64,000 nt of DNA from Mycoplasma zalophidermidis (GCF_018913985.1 NZ_JAHMHK010000001.1:124001-188000); one strand, 5' to 3'; shown: positions 33,153 through 43,274, counted from the stretch's first letter. The notes: generated by a model not told the origin, from the sequence alone. Program-made: numbers and translations.

Positions 33153-34504
33153 AAGATAAAATTAATTTTTTAAAACAAAAAAACTGAATCAAAAACAGCT
33201 TGAAAAGATATTACTTATTTTTGTTTCTTTCTACTCTGCTTTTTTCAGTAATTTTATACATTTTTGTTTTGGTAAGTACCAGTAATTTTGAATTATTTAA
33301 TATCCTGAAAAATAAAAATAAAGGACAAGATATAGCTTTTAAAACCTACGTTTATTTGTATATTCTACTAATTGTTTTATTATTTTTGCAGGTTATTTGA
33401 TTCTTAAATTCGCTTTCAATAATTTATATTAACAAATATTATGAATATAACTGATTCAGGGCATATAAATGATTAAAATTGAAACTTTTTGTTACTCTGA
33501 ATATAAGAGTTTTGAAACAAATGACTACTAAAAACGAACAAAAGGATGATGTCGAAAGAAATATAATTTTCAGAATGCAAAAAAACGGTTTCGTTTTGCA
33601 TGGTTCTAAATCACTTGAACTAAAATATAAAGATTATTTCAGAAAGGCAAACGATTTAGATTTCATTTCTTATGAAAAAAACTGTAAATTAAATAATATT
33701 GGTAATTTAAAAACTATTTACAACGATGGTTTATTTGCAAAATACTCTTATGACAATAAGCCGGTGGAAATCTTCTTGCCTAAATTTATACAAAAAAACA
33801 AAATTTGAAACAAAAATGGATTTTTCCTTCCAAAACGCTACTTTTTAATTTCAATGAAAATACACCAACTTTTTAAAAGTTTCATGCTTAGTAAAAAAAA
33901 TCTCGACAAAAGTGATGAAAAAGTAGAAAATGCGTTGATGGATTTAGCATTTTTGATATCAAAATCAAATATTTTAAGTATCAAAAAAATTATTAGTCAC
34001 ATTGAATATATGTATTTTTCAAATTTCTTTGTTTCCTATTTTATGAAATCCGATGCGTTTGTACCCACAAAAGATAATATTAATTCTTTCTTAATTTATA
34101 TTAATTCCAAACTCAATTTAAATGGTCATCTGTTTGAATTAAATGAGTTATTTAATTTAATTTTTAAAAAGATGAATCTCAAAAAATTTAATTTAATCAG
34201 CAAGAAAATTAATGAAATAATCAAAGATAAATATAAATTTGAACAGGAAATATTAAATATTTCTACACATAAAGATAAAACAATTTGTAGTCTGAAAAGA
34301 GTTTTTTCCTCAGACAATGAATACAATATTTTGATGTCTAGATTTAAAGAAATCGATTATAAAAATCTATCGGGAGTTTTAAACTCACTTATAGACGAAT
34401 TCAAAGGAATACAAAACGAAAACAATGGAAGTATCAGTATTGACATCAGGGAGCTTTTACTTTTAGAACTAGCCAAAAGATTAAGAAAGGAAAATTATGA
34501 ATAA
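33143..34504 (+). CDS. Membrane-anchored nucleotidyltransferase-like protein
   Basis: The 453-residue protein has two transmembrane segments (about 22-46 and 69-92) followed by a cytosolic part. The segment GFVLHGSKSLELKYKD then KANDLDFISYE, with GS at 154-155 and DxD at 171-173, matches the pattern of nucleotidyltransferase-fold (AbiEii/DUF1814-like) proteins. EIFLPKF would give the third acidic residue, and the later MKIHQLFKSF...ALMDLAFL resembles the conserved Lys and Asp of that family. A membrane anchor is unusual for it. The C-terminal half is helical and unrecognised. GAGG stands just before the start, and it overlaps the next gene by 8 bases. Function is unknown; the family call is inference from motif spacing. 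Confidence 0.7.
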
Positions 34505-34919
34505 AAAAAATTATCGCACATCATTAATTTTATTCTTAGTAACTTCTTTAACCTATTTATTCATTTCAATAACCGTTTCAATATTCTCTATCATTGAACA
34601 AGTGAATAAATTTGCTGCTCTGCCTATGTTTACATTTATATCGTTAATGTTTTGCTTTATGATATTTGCAGGATTTACATCTTTATATCAATATATCAAT
34701 TCTTGTGTATTTATAGAATATAGAAAAAACTCTCTAATTATTGAAATAATAGTAATTTTATCAGTATTTGCATACTTTGCTATGATTGTGACATGAATTC
34801 TATTACCTGTGAAACATTATATCAATATCTTTTTATCGTTTTCAATTGTTATCACAGTGTTTACGATTATTTCTATAGCATTGACAATTAATAATTTATT
34901 ATTAATAAATAAAAAATAA
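34497..34919 (+). CDS. Four-span membrane protein of the cassette
   Basis: A 140-residue protein with four predicted transmembrane helices (about 8-34, 42-64, 76-102 and 107-133), short loops and a basic N-terminus. No family recognised. An AAGGAAA SD sits in the upstream gene, and its start overlaps that gene by 8 bases. It probably forms a complex with the membrane-anchored nucleotidyltransferase-like protein. One TGA (34794) is Trp. A clear terminator follows. Confidence 0.75.
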
Positions 34920-34943
34920 ACACTCATAATCAAGTCCTTTAAT

Positions 34944-34974
34944 AAGCAACTCAATATACTTGTGTTGCTTTTTT
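34944..34974 (+). terminator. Terminator of the three-gene cassette
   Basis: A 7-bp stem AAGCAAC/GTTGCTT with a 13-base loop is followed by six Ts. Confidence 0.85.
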
Positions 34975-34986
34975 CATAAATCTCCA

Positions 34987-34992
34987 TATAAT
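34987..34992 (+). promoter_or_regulatory. -10 box of the YihY gene, leaderless spacing
   Basis: TATAAT ends 6 bases before the ATG at 34999; there is no SD. Confidence 0.6.
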
Positions 34993-34998
34993 ATTAAT

Positions 34999-36048
34999 AT
35001 GAGCAATAACGAAGAACAAATTTACACTGGCCAAAATCCAAAAAAAATAAAAAAGGCATATAATAAAAAGATTAAAAAATCAGTTATTAATAAAAGTGTT
35101 ATACCTAACGAAAATAAACAATGGTGATTACTAGAAAAAATAATCAAATTTTTTATTATGCTTATTTTGTGAATTGCAACTCCAAAAACTACATGGAAAA
35201 ATAAAAGCAAAACAAAGGAATTAATTGATAGAACGTATAATCGTTTTACCGCCAAAGATCTAACTTTTATACCAATTTCTCTATCATTTTATTTTTTGGT
35301 TTCTTTTGTTCCTATCTTAACGGTAGTTATTGTCCTACTTTCATTTATTCAAGACTACAATAATGTATTTTTAAATGTAATATTAGTTAGAATCATTCCC
35401 GGGGTTGAAAACCTAATTAATGTGCCAAATCTTAATATTAATCACGGTGTACAGTACACAACAATTGCCATTTTATTATTAACATCAACATGACTGGGCT
35501 CAAACGGCTGAGGAAGATTTATTTACTCACAAAATTACATTTATGGACATGAAACATTAGGAAACTTCTTCATAAATAGAATTAAGGGGTTTTTTATTGT
35601 TGTTAGTATAAGTATTTACTTATTCTTAGTAACCGCATTTTATATTTTTATCTATAAATTAATTTCAACTAATTTAAACTCAGTTGGCGAAAAAATATTT
35701 TTCTATGTTTCTTTCGATATTTATTTAATGATAGTCTTATATTTTGGTTTTACTTTAATTTACAAACTAACACCAAGTTTTAAATTATCGTGAAACTCTG
35801 TATTACCGGGCGTTCTTATTGCTTCATTTCCAAATATGTTATTTATTGGTGCTTTTGGTTATCTTACATCGTTAATTAAATACAACCAATATGGAGCAAT
35901 CGGAACTTTTATGTATATTGCTTTGTTCGTATCATCGCTTTCTTACTTTATTTTCCTAGGTTTAATCGTTAACGAATCCTATTATAAAACTTACCATTCT
36001 AGCTACACAATTGCAAAACGTGAATGACTTTTTAAAAAAATTAAATAA
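34999..36048 (+). CDS. YihY/UPF0761 family membrane protein
   Basis: The 349-residue protein belongs to the YihY/BrkB family (historically misnamed RNase BN). A basic cytosolic N-terminus of about 70 residues precedes six transmembrane segments. The family features are DLTFIPISLSFYFLVSFVPILT near residue 90, TSTWLGSNGWGRFIYSQNYIY in the middle, and the SWNSVLPGVLIAS segment. The function in any bacterium is unclear; transport or lipid-related roles have been suggested. Several TGA codons are Trp. A single-gene unit. Confidence 0.88.
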
Positions 36049-36117
36049 ATTTTTATTGAATTAGCTTTTTTATCTAATAAACTAATTTTATTATGTTATT
36101 TATCACGGCAATTTAAT

Positions 36118-36144
36118 TTAGCAGTCTAATTATTATTGTGCTAA
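36118..36144 (+). promoter_or_regulatory. CIRCE-like HrcA operator at dnaJ
   Basis: The inverted repeat TTAGCAGTC-N9-TTGTGCTAA matches the CIRCE consensus (TTAGCACTC-N9-GAGTGCTAA) at 15 of 18 positions, with the exact 9-base spacer. It overlaps the extended -10 TGCTAAAAT (36139-36147). HrcA bound here would block the dnaJ promoter until heat shock. The rest of the 36049-36154 gap has nothing else I can name. Confidence 0.85.
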
Positions 36145-36154
36145 AATATAAGTC

Positions 36155-37231
36155 ATGAGTAAAAAAGATTATTATAAAGTTTTGGGCGTTTCAAAAGACG
36201 CAACAGAAAAAGAAATTAAGCAAGCGTACCGAAAACTTGCGATGCAATATCACCCAGATAAGTTAAAAGATGGAACCAGTGATAAAAAAATGCAAGAATT
36301 AAATGAGGCGTACGAAGTTCTAAGCGATAAACAAAAACGTGAAAACTACGACAAATATGGTTCTGAAGAAGGGCCACAAGGATTTAGTGGTTTTGGTGAT
36401 TTTAGTGGTTTTGGTGATATCTTCAGCAATTTCTTTAGTGGATTTGGTGGATTTGGCCGTAATTCATTTGAACCATCACGTGGTAACGATATGTTAATGC
36501 GCTTACAGATATCATTCAATGAATCAATAAGAGGTAAGGAAGTCAAACAAAATCTAGATAAATGAGAAGTATGTAGCCATTGTAACGGTCATGGTGGAGA
36601 AACACCTGCCGATATTGTTACTTGCGACTCTTGTCACGGTAGTGGGCAACAGCAAATTCAACAAAGAACACCTTTCGGTATTATTAATAACACTTCGGTA
36701 TGTAATAGATGTAAAGGTAAAGGAGAAAAAATAATAAATAAATGTAAAGTTTGTTCAGGAAAAATTTACATCAAAAAAGAAAAAGTTGTAACTTTTTCAG
36801 TTCCCGCCGGCTCTGATAATGGTGATAGAATCAAACTTAACGGCTATGGTGGTCGAGGTGAAAATGGTGGCCCTTCAGGAGATTTATATGTTGAAATTAA
36901 TGTTCAGGCTCATCAATTTTTCCAAAGGGATAATCTAAATATTTATCTAGAATATCCAGTTTCATTTATAGATATAATCAAAGAAAACGAAGTACTTGTA
37001 CCCACTCCTTATGGAACAGAAACTATTAAATTACGAAGAACTTATCAAAACGGCAAAACACTTGTTCTAAGCGGCAAAGGTGTTAGAAAGAACAATCGTG
37101 CCGGTGATTTAAAAATATTATTGAAGGTTGTTATTCCAGAACTTTCAACTTCAGACCTAAAAAAACTTTCGAAAGATCTTGAGCAATATTCGGATACAAC
37201 AAACACAGATTTCATTAAACAATTCAAATAA
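36155..37231 (+). CDS. dnaJ: Chaperone protein DnaJ
   Basis: DnaJ delivers unfolded clients to DnaK and stimulates its ATPase. The J domain has YHPDKLKDG (HPD, residues about 32-34), followed by a Gly/Phe region with repeated GFSGFGDF units. Four zinc-finger cysteine pairs follow ([31 protein letters not shown]) and the C-terminal client-binding domains. The 358 residues are near the family norm. The ATG is 7 bases after the -10 box with no SD, so it is likely leaderless and HrcA-regulated through the CIRCE site. One TGA (36563) is Trp. Confidence 0.97.
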
Positions 37232-37252
37232 ACACCAATCGGTGTTTTTTCT
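37231..37252 (+). terminator. Terminator of dnaJ
   Basis: A 6-bp stem AACACC/GGTGTT with a 4-base loop is followed by Ts; it begins in the dnaJ stop codon. Confidence 0.88.
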
Positions 37253-37280
37253 TTATTTTAATCTTAATTATTATTTAAAA

Positions 37281-37286
37281 TATAAT
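37281..37286 (+). promoter_or_regulatory. -10 box of the 157-residue hypothetical gene
   Basis: TATAAT ends 7 bases before the ATG at 37294, with no SD. Confidence 0.55.
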
Positions 37287-37293
37287 ATATATT

Positions 37294-37767
37294 ATGAAAA
37301 CAAAGAAGAACCAAAATTTTATTGAACATCTTAATCACAATGACTATAGCCAACAAAGTTTATTTGCTAGTTTTCTGGAAGCAGATTCTGAATTTTTAGA
37401 AGATGTTTCAACTTATTACAAGTTGAAACCAAATAACTCACTTATTTCAATTATGATTGACCCTTGCTTATTTGCTTATAAATCAAAAGTAAACGACGTT
37501 ATCAAATATATTGAAGTTAGAGATTGATATGACCTTCAGGTTAATTTAGGAATACTAACTTCTAAACTGTCTAATTTTAAAAAAGATATATTTAAATCAG
37601 TATCATTGCAACGGAAAGATATCTCTAAATTTATGAATGAAAATGTATATGAAATGTTGAATAGCGGTTCAAACTTAGATTTGGGTTTAGAATCTCGTTT
37701 TAATAACGAAGATACCGTAACAATGGCTGAATCAGCTGAAATTGTCATAAATAAAGTACAACTTTAA
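37294..37767 (+). CDS. Hypothetical protein upstream of cmk
   Basis: I do not recognise this 157-residue soluble protein. It starts MKTKKNQNFIEHLNHNDYSQQS, has an acidic middle (FLEADSEFLEDV) and few other features. One TGA (37525) is Trp in RDWYDLQ. It has its own -10 box directly before the ATG and ends 71 bases before cmk, which has its own SD. There is no signal peptide or membrane segment. It may be a Mollicute-specific gene; a profile search would decide. Confidence 0.7.
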
Positions 37768-37838
37768 TTCAAAAATGATATTTTTTAGTAATATTAAATA
37801 ATATAAATTATATTGGTTTCAATTCAAATGGAGGATTT

Positions 37839-38516
37839 ATGAAAAAAATAAATGTTGCAATCGATGGGCCGTCTGGTGCTGGCAAATCGACTGTATCAAA
37901 AGAAGTGGCGAAGCGTCTAGGATATACTTTTATTAGTTCTGGTAGCGTCTATAGAGCCATAGCTTATGTTGTTTCTAACAAAAATATTGACCCTAAAGAT
38001 GAAAAAGCAGTAAATGCTATTTTAGATGACCAAATTTTAAAAATTAGTTTGGATGAACATGAAAGAATATATAGCGACGGTGTCGATATCAGTTCATTAA
38101 TTAGAGCCGATAAAATATCGAAAATTTCATCAGATATTGCCGTTTACAAACACGTTAGAGAATACGTTGTTAAATACATCCAACAAATTACTAAAGCTAA
38201 AAAAGGTTATATTATGGATGGTAGAGATACAACATATCGAATTATGCCTTATGCTGAAGTTAAAATATTTTTAACCGCTACTGCTCACGAGAGAGCAAAT
38301 AGAAGAATCCTTCAAAACAAAGAATTGGGCTACAATACAAATTTTCACCAAGTTCTCAAAGAAGTCCAAGCGCGCGATGAACAAGACTCTAACAGAAAAA
38401 ATGATCCATTAAAAATTGTTGATGATGCATATGTTATTAATTGTACAGAGATGAATTTTGAAGCCGTTGTTGTTGAAATAATAAGATTAATAAAGGCGGT
38501 TGTAAATGAGAAATAA
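37839..38516 (+). CDS. cmk: (d)CMP kinase
   Basis: Cmk makes CDP and dCDP from the monophosphates. The P-loop is DGPSGAGKSTVSKE, the NMP-binding segment is SGSVYRAIAY, and MDGRDTTYRIMPYAEVK is the typical CMP-kinase segment. 225 residues. The SD is TGGAGG, 6 bases before the ATG. It overlaps der by 11 bases, the conserved cmk-der pair of Firmicutes. Confidence 0.96.
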   Translation: MKKINVAIDGPSGAGKSTVSKEVAKRLGYTFISSGSVYRAIAYVVSNKNIDPKDEKAVNAILDDQILKISLDEHERIYSDGVDISSLIRADKISKISSDIAVYKHVREYVVKYIQQITKAKKGYIMDGRDTTYRIMPYAEVKIFLTATAHERANRRILQNKELGYNTNFHQVLKEVQARDEQDSNRKNDPLKIVDDAYVINCTEMNFEAVVVEIIRLIKAVVNEK

Positions 38517-39816
38517 TGTAATAGCAATCATTGGAAAACCAAATGTTGGAAAAAGTACACTTTTTAATCGTTTTGTTGGCAAAAAAAGTTCAATAACATA
38601 CGATGAACCAGGTGTTACAAGAGACAGACTATACGAAACTTTTGAGTGGAGCGGTAAAGAAATTAGAGTCATTGATACCGGTGGTATAGAAGTGGAAAAT
38701 AGACCATTTCAGGAACAAATCAGAACTCAAGCAAAAATAGCTATTGAGGAAGCTAATGTAATTATTTTTATGGTTGACGGTTCTGCCGAAATTACAAATG
38801 ATGATCAAATGATTTTAAGCATGTTAAGAAAAAGCGAGAAGCCTGTTGTGGTTGTTGCTAATAAATTGGATAATACCGACATGTTTAACTGATCATGATA
38901 TTCATTGGGAGCTGACAAAATATTCCAAATTAGCGCACAGCATGGCCATGGAGTGGGAGATGTCCTTGATGAATGTCTTAAAAACCTATATTTGGATGAC
39001 GAGAAGACTGACCGAAACTTTAGATTATCAATTATTGGTAGACCAAATTCAGGAAAATCATCGCTTCTTAATCTCCTTTCTGGTGAAGATCGTTCAATTG
39101 TTAGTGATATAGCAGGCACAACCAGAGATAGTGTTAAAACGGTTGTGGAGTTAAAAGGTGAAAAATTTGAGATTGTTGATACTGCCGGCATTACTAAGAA
39201 AAGCAAAATCGTTGACATGATTGATAAATATGCACTAATGCGCGCGATTTCCGCACTTGATGAATCAGATTTATCGATTATTATGATTGATTCTTCAAGA
39301 GAACTAAGTCATTTTGATGCGCGTATAATTGGCTACGCACTTGAAAATTCAAAACCAATAATTATTGCAGTAAACAAATGAGATTTAATCGAAAAAGAAA
39401 CAAACACAATGATAAATTATGAAAAAAATATGAGAAACAGATTTCATTTTGTACCATGAGTCCCCTTCTGTTTCATCTCGGTATTGCATAATAAGCGCGT
39501 AGATAAACTAATTGACACAATCATTAAAGTTAAAACAAATCTTGAACGGGATGTAAAACCATCATTACTATCAAATTTAATAAGAGAGACACAATTAATA
39601 CAACCTGCTGCACCATACAATGGAGGTAGATTAAATATATACTTTGCCAGAAAATTATTTGACACAAGAATACCAACATTTCTAATCTTTGTAAACAACA
39701 AAAAATACTTACACTGAAGTTATGAACGTTATATTGAAAAACAACTACGCCAAGTTATTGATTTTACGGGTTGTCCAATCAAGTTAATTTTCAAAAATAA
39801 ATCAGGACTTGAGTAA
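38506..39816 (+). CDS. der: Ribosome-associated GTPase Der (EngA)
   Basis: Der has two tandem GTPase domains and helps assemble the 50S subunit. The 436 residues show G1 of domain 1 (IGKPNVGKSTLFNR), DTGGIE, NKLD, then domain 2 with IGRPNSGKSSLLNLL, DTAGITKKSK and NKWDL, and a C-terminal KH-like domain ending near GCPIKLIFKNKSGLE. Four or more TGA codons (38890, 38896, 39379, 39459 and others) are Trp. Coupled to cmk by an 11-base overlap. Confidence 0.96.
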
Positions 39817-39886
39817 TAACCACCTTTTTTCAATACTTTTGGGTAATTATTCATAGTTTATCAAACACAAATTAGACAAAAATTGT

Positions 39887-39952
39887 TATAATAATATTGC
39901 ATGATTATTATGACTGTATACAAATAATCATTTATACATGAAAGGATGCATT
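39887..39952 (+). promoter_or_regulatory. HU promoter and hairpin leader
   Basis: An extended -10, TGTTATAAT (39884-39892), precedes a leader of about 55 bases. The leader holds a 9-bp stem ATGATTATT/AATAATCAT (39901-39909 with 39923-39931, 13-base loop) and an SD, AAAGGA, 7 bases before the ATG. The stem may affect HU mRNA stability or translation. The rest of the 39817-39886 gap after der shows no clear terminator. Confidence 0.5.
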
Positions 39953-40225
39953 ATGACTAAAAAAGAATTCGTGGCAGAAGTAGCTGATTTAATGGATGTA
40001 CCAGTTAGAGTTGCAAATGATTTTTTCGATAAATTTGTTTTTGTTCTTAAAGAGCGTTTAACAAATGATGAGAAAGTACAATTAAGTTCCTTAGGAACTT
40101 TTGAAACATCAATTAGAAAAGGGCGTGAAACTCTAAACCCATTTACAAAAGAAAGCATTACAATCGAACAAAAACGTGTTGTAAAGTTCAAACCATCTAA
40201 ATACCTTAAAGATGTTATTAACTAA
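39953..40225 (+). CDS. hup: HU family DNA-binding protein
   Basis: HU is the main nucleoid architectural protein, a dimer that bends DNA. The 90 residues begin MTKKEFVAEVADLMDV and include the GTFETSIRKGRETLNPFTKE beta-arm segment, which carries the DNA-intercalating Pro in NPFT. The ATG at 39953 fits the AAAGGA SD; an in-frame ATG at 39938 upstream is unlikely. The gene overlaps the convergent recU gene by 8 bases at its 3' end. Confidence 0.95.
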   Translation: MTKKEFVAEVADLMDVPVRVANDFFDKFVFVLKERLTNDEKVQLSSLGTFETSIRKGRETLNPFTKESITIEQKRVVKFKPSKYLKDVIN

Positions 40226-40736
40226 AACCTTTAATTATCGGTAAGAAGTCAATCACACCAGGATATGTGAGTTCGACTTGAAAACCGATTTTTTTTATTT
40301 CATCATAGCTCCATGAATTTTTTCAATTATCTTTGAGATATACTGAATTAACAATATAAAACTCATCAACATTGCTAAATAAAATTATGAAAAAAGCAAA
40401 ACCACCCGATTTATAAATTCTGTCTAAATATTCAACTTGGTGTTTTTTAATATTACTATTAGGCAGTCTAAATTCATTAGTGGATTTAGCTTCAAATGCA
40501 ATAAAACGACCTTCAAAACAACCAATATAGTCAACAGTACTCTTCTTGAAAATGTAAGCATCAAACAATTGACGGTTTTCATTAATTTTATAAAACTTAA
40601 TTGGTAAACTTTTTTTCTCTATGAAAGCCAAATTATTTTTTTCATAATAATTTATTGTTTGATTGATAATTTTCTCTAATAACATTCCGCGGTTTTTCTT
40701 CATACATTGTCTTTTCCATTTTTTTGAAAATGTCAT
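40218..40736 (-). CDS. recU: Holliday junction resolvase RecU
   Basis: RecU cuts Holliday junctions during recombination. Hallmarks are NRGMLLEKIIN near the start, the catalytic DYIGCFEGRFIAFEAKST segment (Asp, Glu and Lys of the nuclease site) and a C-terminal LPIIKGF. 172 residues from ATG 40736; an in-frame ATG at 40703 (MKKNRG) is also possible because no strong SD marks either. Two TGA codons near 40320 and 40308 are Trp. The last 8 bases overlap the HU gene end on the other strand. Confidence 0.92.
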
Positions 40737-40850
40737 CTTAAAATGGAAAAAATTAACACTTTTATTGAAAAAATTAATAAATTAATTATTATGCTGAATT
40801 AATATCACATTAATTAAATATTAATATTTATATTTATATTAAAATTTACA

Positions 40851-40856
40851 TATAAT
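40851..40856 (+). promoter_or_regulatory. -10 box of acpS, leaderless spacing
   Basis: TATAAT ends 6 bases before the acpS ATG; no SD. The 126-base divergent gap to recU is otherwise AT-rich without visible structure. Confidence 0.6.
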
Positions 40857-40862
40857 AATCTT

Positions 40863-41177
40863 ATGAAATTAGGAATCGATTTAGTTTTAATTGATAGATT
40901 TAGATCTATAGAACAAGGATTTGAAAAGCGCTTTTGTCATCCATCGGAAATCGATTATCTTCACAATTTAGCCAGCGAAGAGGTTAGAGTGACATATTTA
41001 GCATCACTTTGAGCGATTAAAGAAGCGCTATTTAAGGCTGACAATAAATTTTTTGATTTTTCGAAAATTAAACTTGTCAAAGAAAAATCTGGTGTTTGAA
41101 CATTTGAAGACTGAAAAATTTCAACCAGCCACGAAGGAAATATGCTAGTAGCAATCGCGGCATTAGAGGAGGTGTAA
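40863..41177 (+). CDS. acpS: Holo-[acyl-carrier-protein] synthase
   Basis: AcpS transfers the 4'-phosphopantetheine arm from CoA to acyl carrier protein. The 104 residues contain GIDLVLIDRF at the start (conserved Asp) and WAIKEALFKA (conserved Glu and Lys). Three or more TGA codons (41011, 41098, 41111 region) are Trp, so no long frame is visible under the standard code. Its target, acpP, is in this window at 52752. It begins the acpS-plsC-scpA-scpB series, probably from a leaderless mRNA; plsC starts 1 base after its stop. Confidence 0.93.
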
Positions 41178-41178
41178 A

Positions 41179-41925
41179 ATGAGTTTTAATTTTAAAATGG
41201 TTTTTTTATGGTGACATTTTTTATGATGTCTTTGAAGATTAAGGGCAATGGTAAAAAAATACCGTCGTATGCCGGATGAATTGACTCCACAACAAAGAAA
41301 TGACTATTTACTTAAAAGAGCAAAACAGTTATTGTGATATTTCAATGTGAAAATCAATGTTGAAGGTTATAACGACTTACCTAAATCGCCTGCATTACTA
41401 TTGCCCAACCACAAATCTAATATTGACCCGCTAATTATTTTAGCTGCTTTGGAAAAGAAAGACTTTGCAATGTTAGGAGGAAATAAAATTCCTACATTTT
41501 TGGGCAAAATTGAATTAAAGCGTAAAAAATTTGCAAGCGGTGTTTTAGAATTATTAGATACAATCTTCATTAATCGTCAGGATTTACGCCAATCTCTTAA
41601 ATCACTTAATGAATTTGGGGATTTTGTTAAAAATAATAAACGTTATGGAGTTATTTTCCCCGAAGGTACACGCATCTTGACTAATGAATTGGGCGAATTT
41701 AAGGCAGGAGCTATTAAGGTTGCCCAAAGCCAATATCTAACAATTGTGCCAGTATCAATCAGCGATACTCGCCAAGCCTTGAATAAAAATAGAGGTAAAA
41801 AAATAATAGTAAATGTTAAATTTTTAAAACCTATTAAACCAACAGACTTTTTAGCAATGGATAATTTAGCAATCATTAACAGAGTAAAAAACGAAATAGA
41901 AATGAGTTTAGACAAAAATGAATAA
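41179..41925 (+). CDS. plsC: 1-acyl-sn-glycerol-3-phosphate acyltransferase
   Basis: PlsC makes phosphatidic acid from lysophosphatidate for membrane lipid synthesis. The 248 residues include NHKSNIDP (catalytic HX4D) and FPEGTR, plus a Trp-rich N-terminal membrane segment (LWWHFLWCLWRL) with several TGA-encoded Trp. It starts 1 base after acpS, with GAGGAGG in the acpS end as SD. It overlaps scpA by 8 bases. Confidence 0.93.
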
Positions 41926-42673
41926 TTTATATGAATCAGACGATAAAAAATTTGATATAAGTATCGAAAATTTTGATGGGCCATTAGATTTACTTTTAGC
42001 ATTAGTCCAAGATAAACACAAAGATATTATGGATGTCGATGTTGCCGAATTGGCCAGTGCTTATCTAAAAATAATTCAAGATTTGCAAGAAAACGAAATA
42101 GATCTTGCTGGTGAATATTTAGTTATGGCCGCAACTTTGCTTGCTTTGAAAACAAAGATGATGTTATTTACTCCTGAAGAAAAACCAGAAATTGAAGAAG
42201 ACAAGCGTGAAATTTTACGTCGTCTATATGAATATCAACAATTTAAAGAAATATCTAAAACACTTCGCGAACACGAAGAATTACGTACAAATATTTTTAT
42301 CAAAAAACCAAGCGACATTGAGGAATATCTTCTTGATGATGACAAAACACAACTAGACGGTAATTCGACACCGCTTAAGTTAATTACAATTTTAAGAAAA
42401 ATGTTCGAACGAACATATGCGCAAAAACTTAGAAAAACCAAGTTAGACCATTTTCAACTCACTCCGCAAGATCAAATACCTTTTATTTTAGAACTTTTCA
42501 AAACCACTGACAATGTAACATTTGAAATGATTTTTAATCAACCTTCAATGAATCACTTTGTTATAACCTTTATGGCTGTATTAGTGCTTGTGAAAATGCA
42601 AAAAATTACTATGGAACAAAATGAACAATTTGGAACAATAACATTTGCGAAAGGACCAGATTATGAAAAATAA
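41918..42673 (+). CDS. scpA: Segregation and condensation protein A
   Basis: ScpA is the kleisin that bridges SMC heads with ScpB in the chromosome condensation complex. The 251 residues show the family start FDGPLDLLLALVQDK, the helix IDLAGEYLVMAATLLALKTK, and the C-terminal winged-helix part with VTFLAVLVLVKMQ-like spacing (FMAVLVLVKMQ). It overlaps plsC by 8 bases and scpB by 11. Confidence 0.95.
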   Translation: MNNLYESDDKKFDISIENFDGPLDLLLALVQDKHKDIMDVDVAELASAYLKIIQDLQENEIDLAGEYLVMAATLLALKTKMMLFTPEEKPEIEEDKREILRRLYEYQQFKEISKTLREHEELRTNIFIKKPSDIEEYLLDDDKTQLDGNSTPLKLITILRKMFERTYAQKLRKTKLDHFQLTPQDQIPFILELFKTTDNVTFEMIFNQPSMNHFVITFMAVLVLVKMQKITMEQNEQFGTITFAKGPDYEK

Positions 42674-43247
42674 TATTTTAGAAGCGTTGTTATATATTCA
42701 AGGAGATGAAGGGTTATCTCTTGAACAAGTTAAAGAAATATTCAACTTAAACACAATTCATGAAGCAAAAAAAGTTATGGCTGATTTTACCAAAGACTAT
42801 AACAACCGTGATGGAGCACTTAAGGTTGTAAACTTTAATGACATCTACAAACTAGCTACACGCGAAACCTATAAAGAATACATTACAAAAATGGTTCAAG
42901 TGGTTAAAAAACACCGTTTATCAAATGCTGCTATAGAAGTCGCTGGAATTGTAGCTTATAAACAACCAGTTACTCGTTCAATGGTAAATAATATTCGTGG
43001 CGTCGCCAGTGAACAAGTTATGAACACGCTTTTAGCTAAAGGTGTTATTGAAGAAGTAGGAATTAGTCCAACACCAGGAAATCCAGTTTTGTATGGTATT
43101 ACAAACAAATTTTATGATTATTTTAGAATTAGAACTCTTGCTGAGTTACCAAAGTTAACTGAATTCAACTTCATTGATGGAGTGGAATCGGAATCTCAAG
43201 AAGACTTTAGTTTCTTTGATTCGCAAAGACCGGACCAATACGAATAG
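42663..43247 (+). CDS. scpB: Segregation and condensation protein B
   Basis: ScpB dimers bind ScpA in the SMC complex. The 194 residues begin NILEALLYIQGDEGLSLEQV and contain the paired winged helices with LSNAAIEVAGIVAYKQPVTR and EVGISPTPGNPVLYG. The ATG at 42663 is chosen over an in-frame start at 42645, because the AAAGGA 6-11 bases upstream fits it. Overlaps scpA by 11 bases. A terminator begins within its last codons. Confidence 0.95.
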   Translation: MKNNILEALLYIQGDEGLSLEQVKEIFNLNTIHEAKKVMADFTKDYNNRDGALKVVNFNDIYKLATRETYKEYITKMVQVVKKHRLSNAAIEVAGIVAYKQPVTRSMVNNIRGVASEQVMNTLLAKGVIEEVGISPTPGNPVLYGITNKFYDYFRIRTLAELPKLTEFNFIDGVESESQEDFSFFDSQRPDQYE

Positions 43248-43266
43248 TGGTTTTACCACTATTTTC
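43243..43266 (+). terminator. Terminator of the acpS-scpB series
   Basis: An 8-9 bp stem AATAGTGG/CCACTATT with a short loop, followed by TTTTC. The stop of scpB is in the stem, and the next ATG follows only 9 bases later. Confidence 0.75.
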
Positions 43267-43274
43267 TATTAGTT

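Noticed and set aside
38846-39218. Open frames overlapping der in other frames and strand
   Set aside because: Der is complete and conserved through this stretch; these are shadow frames.
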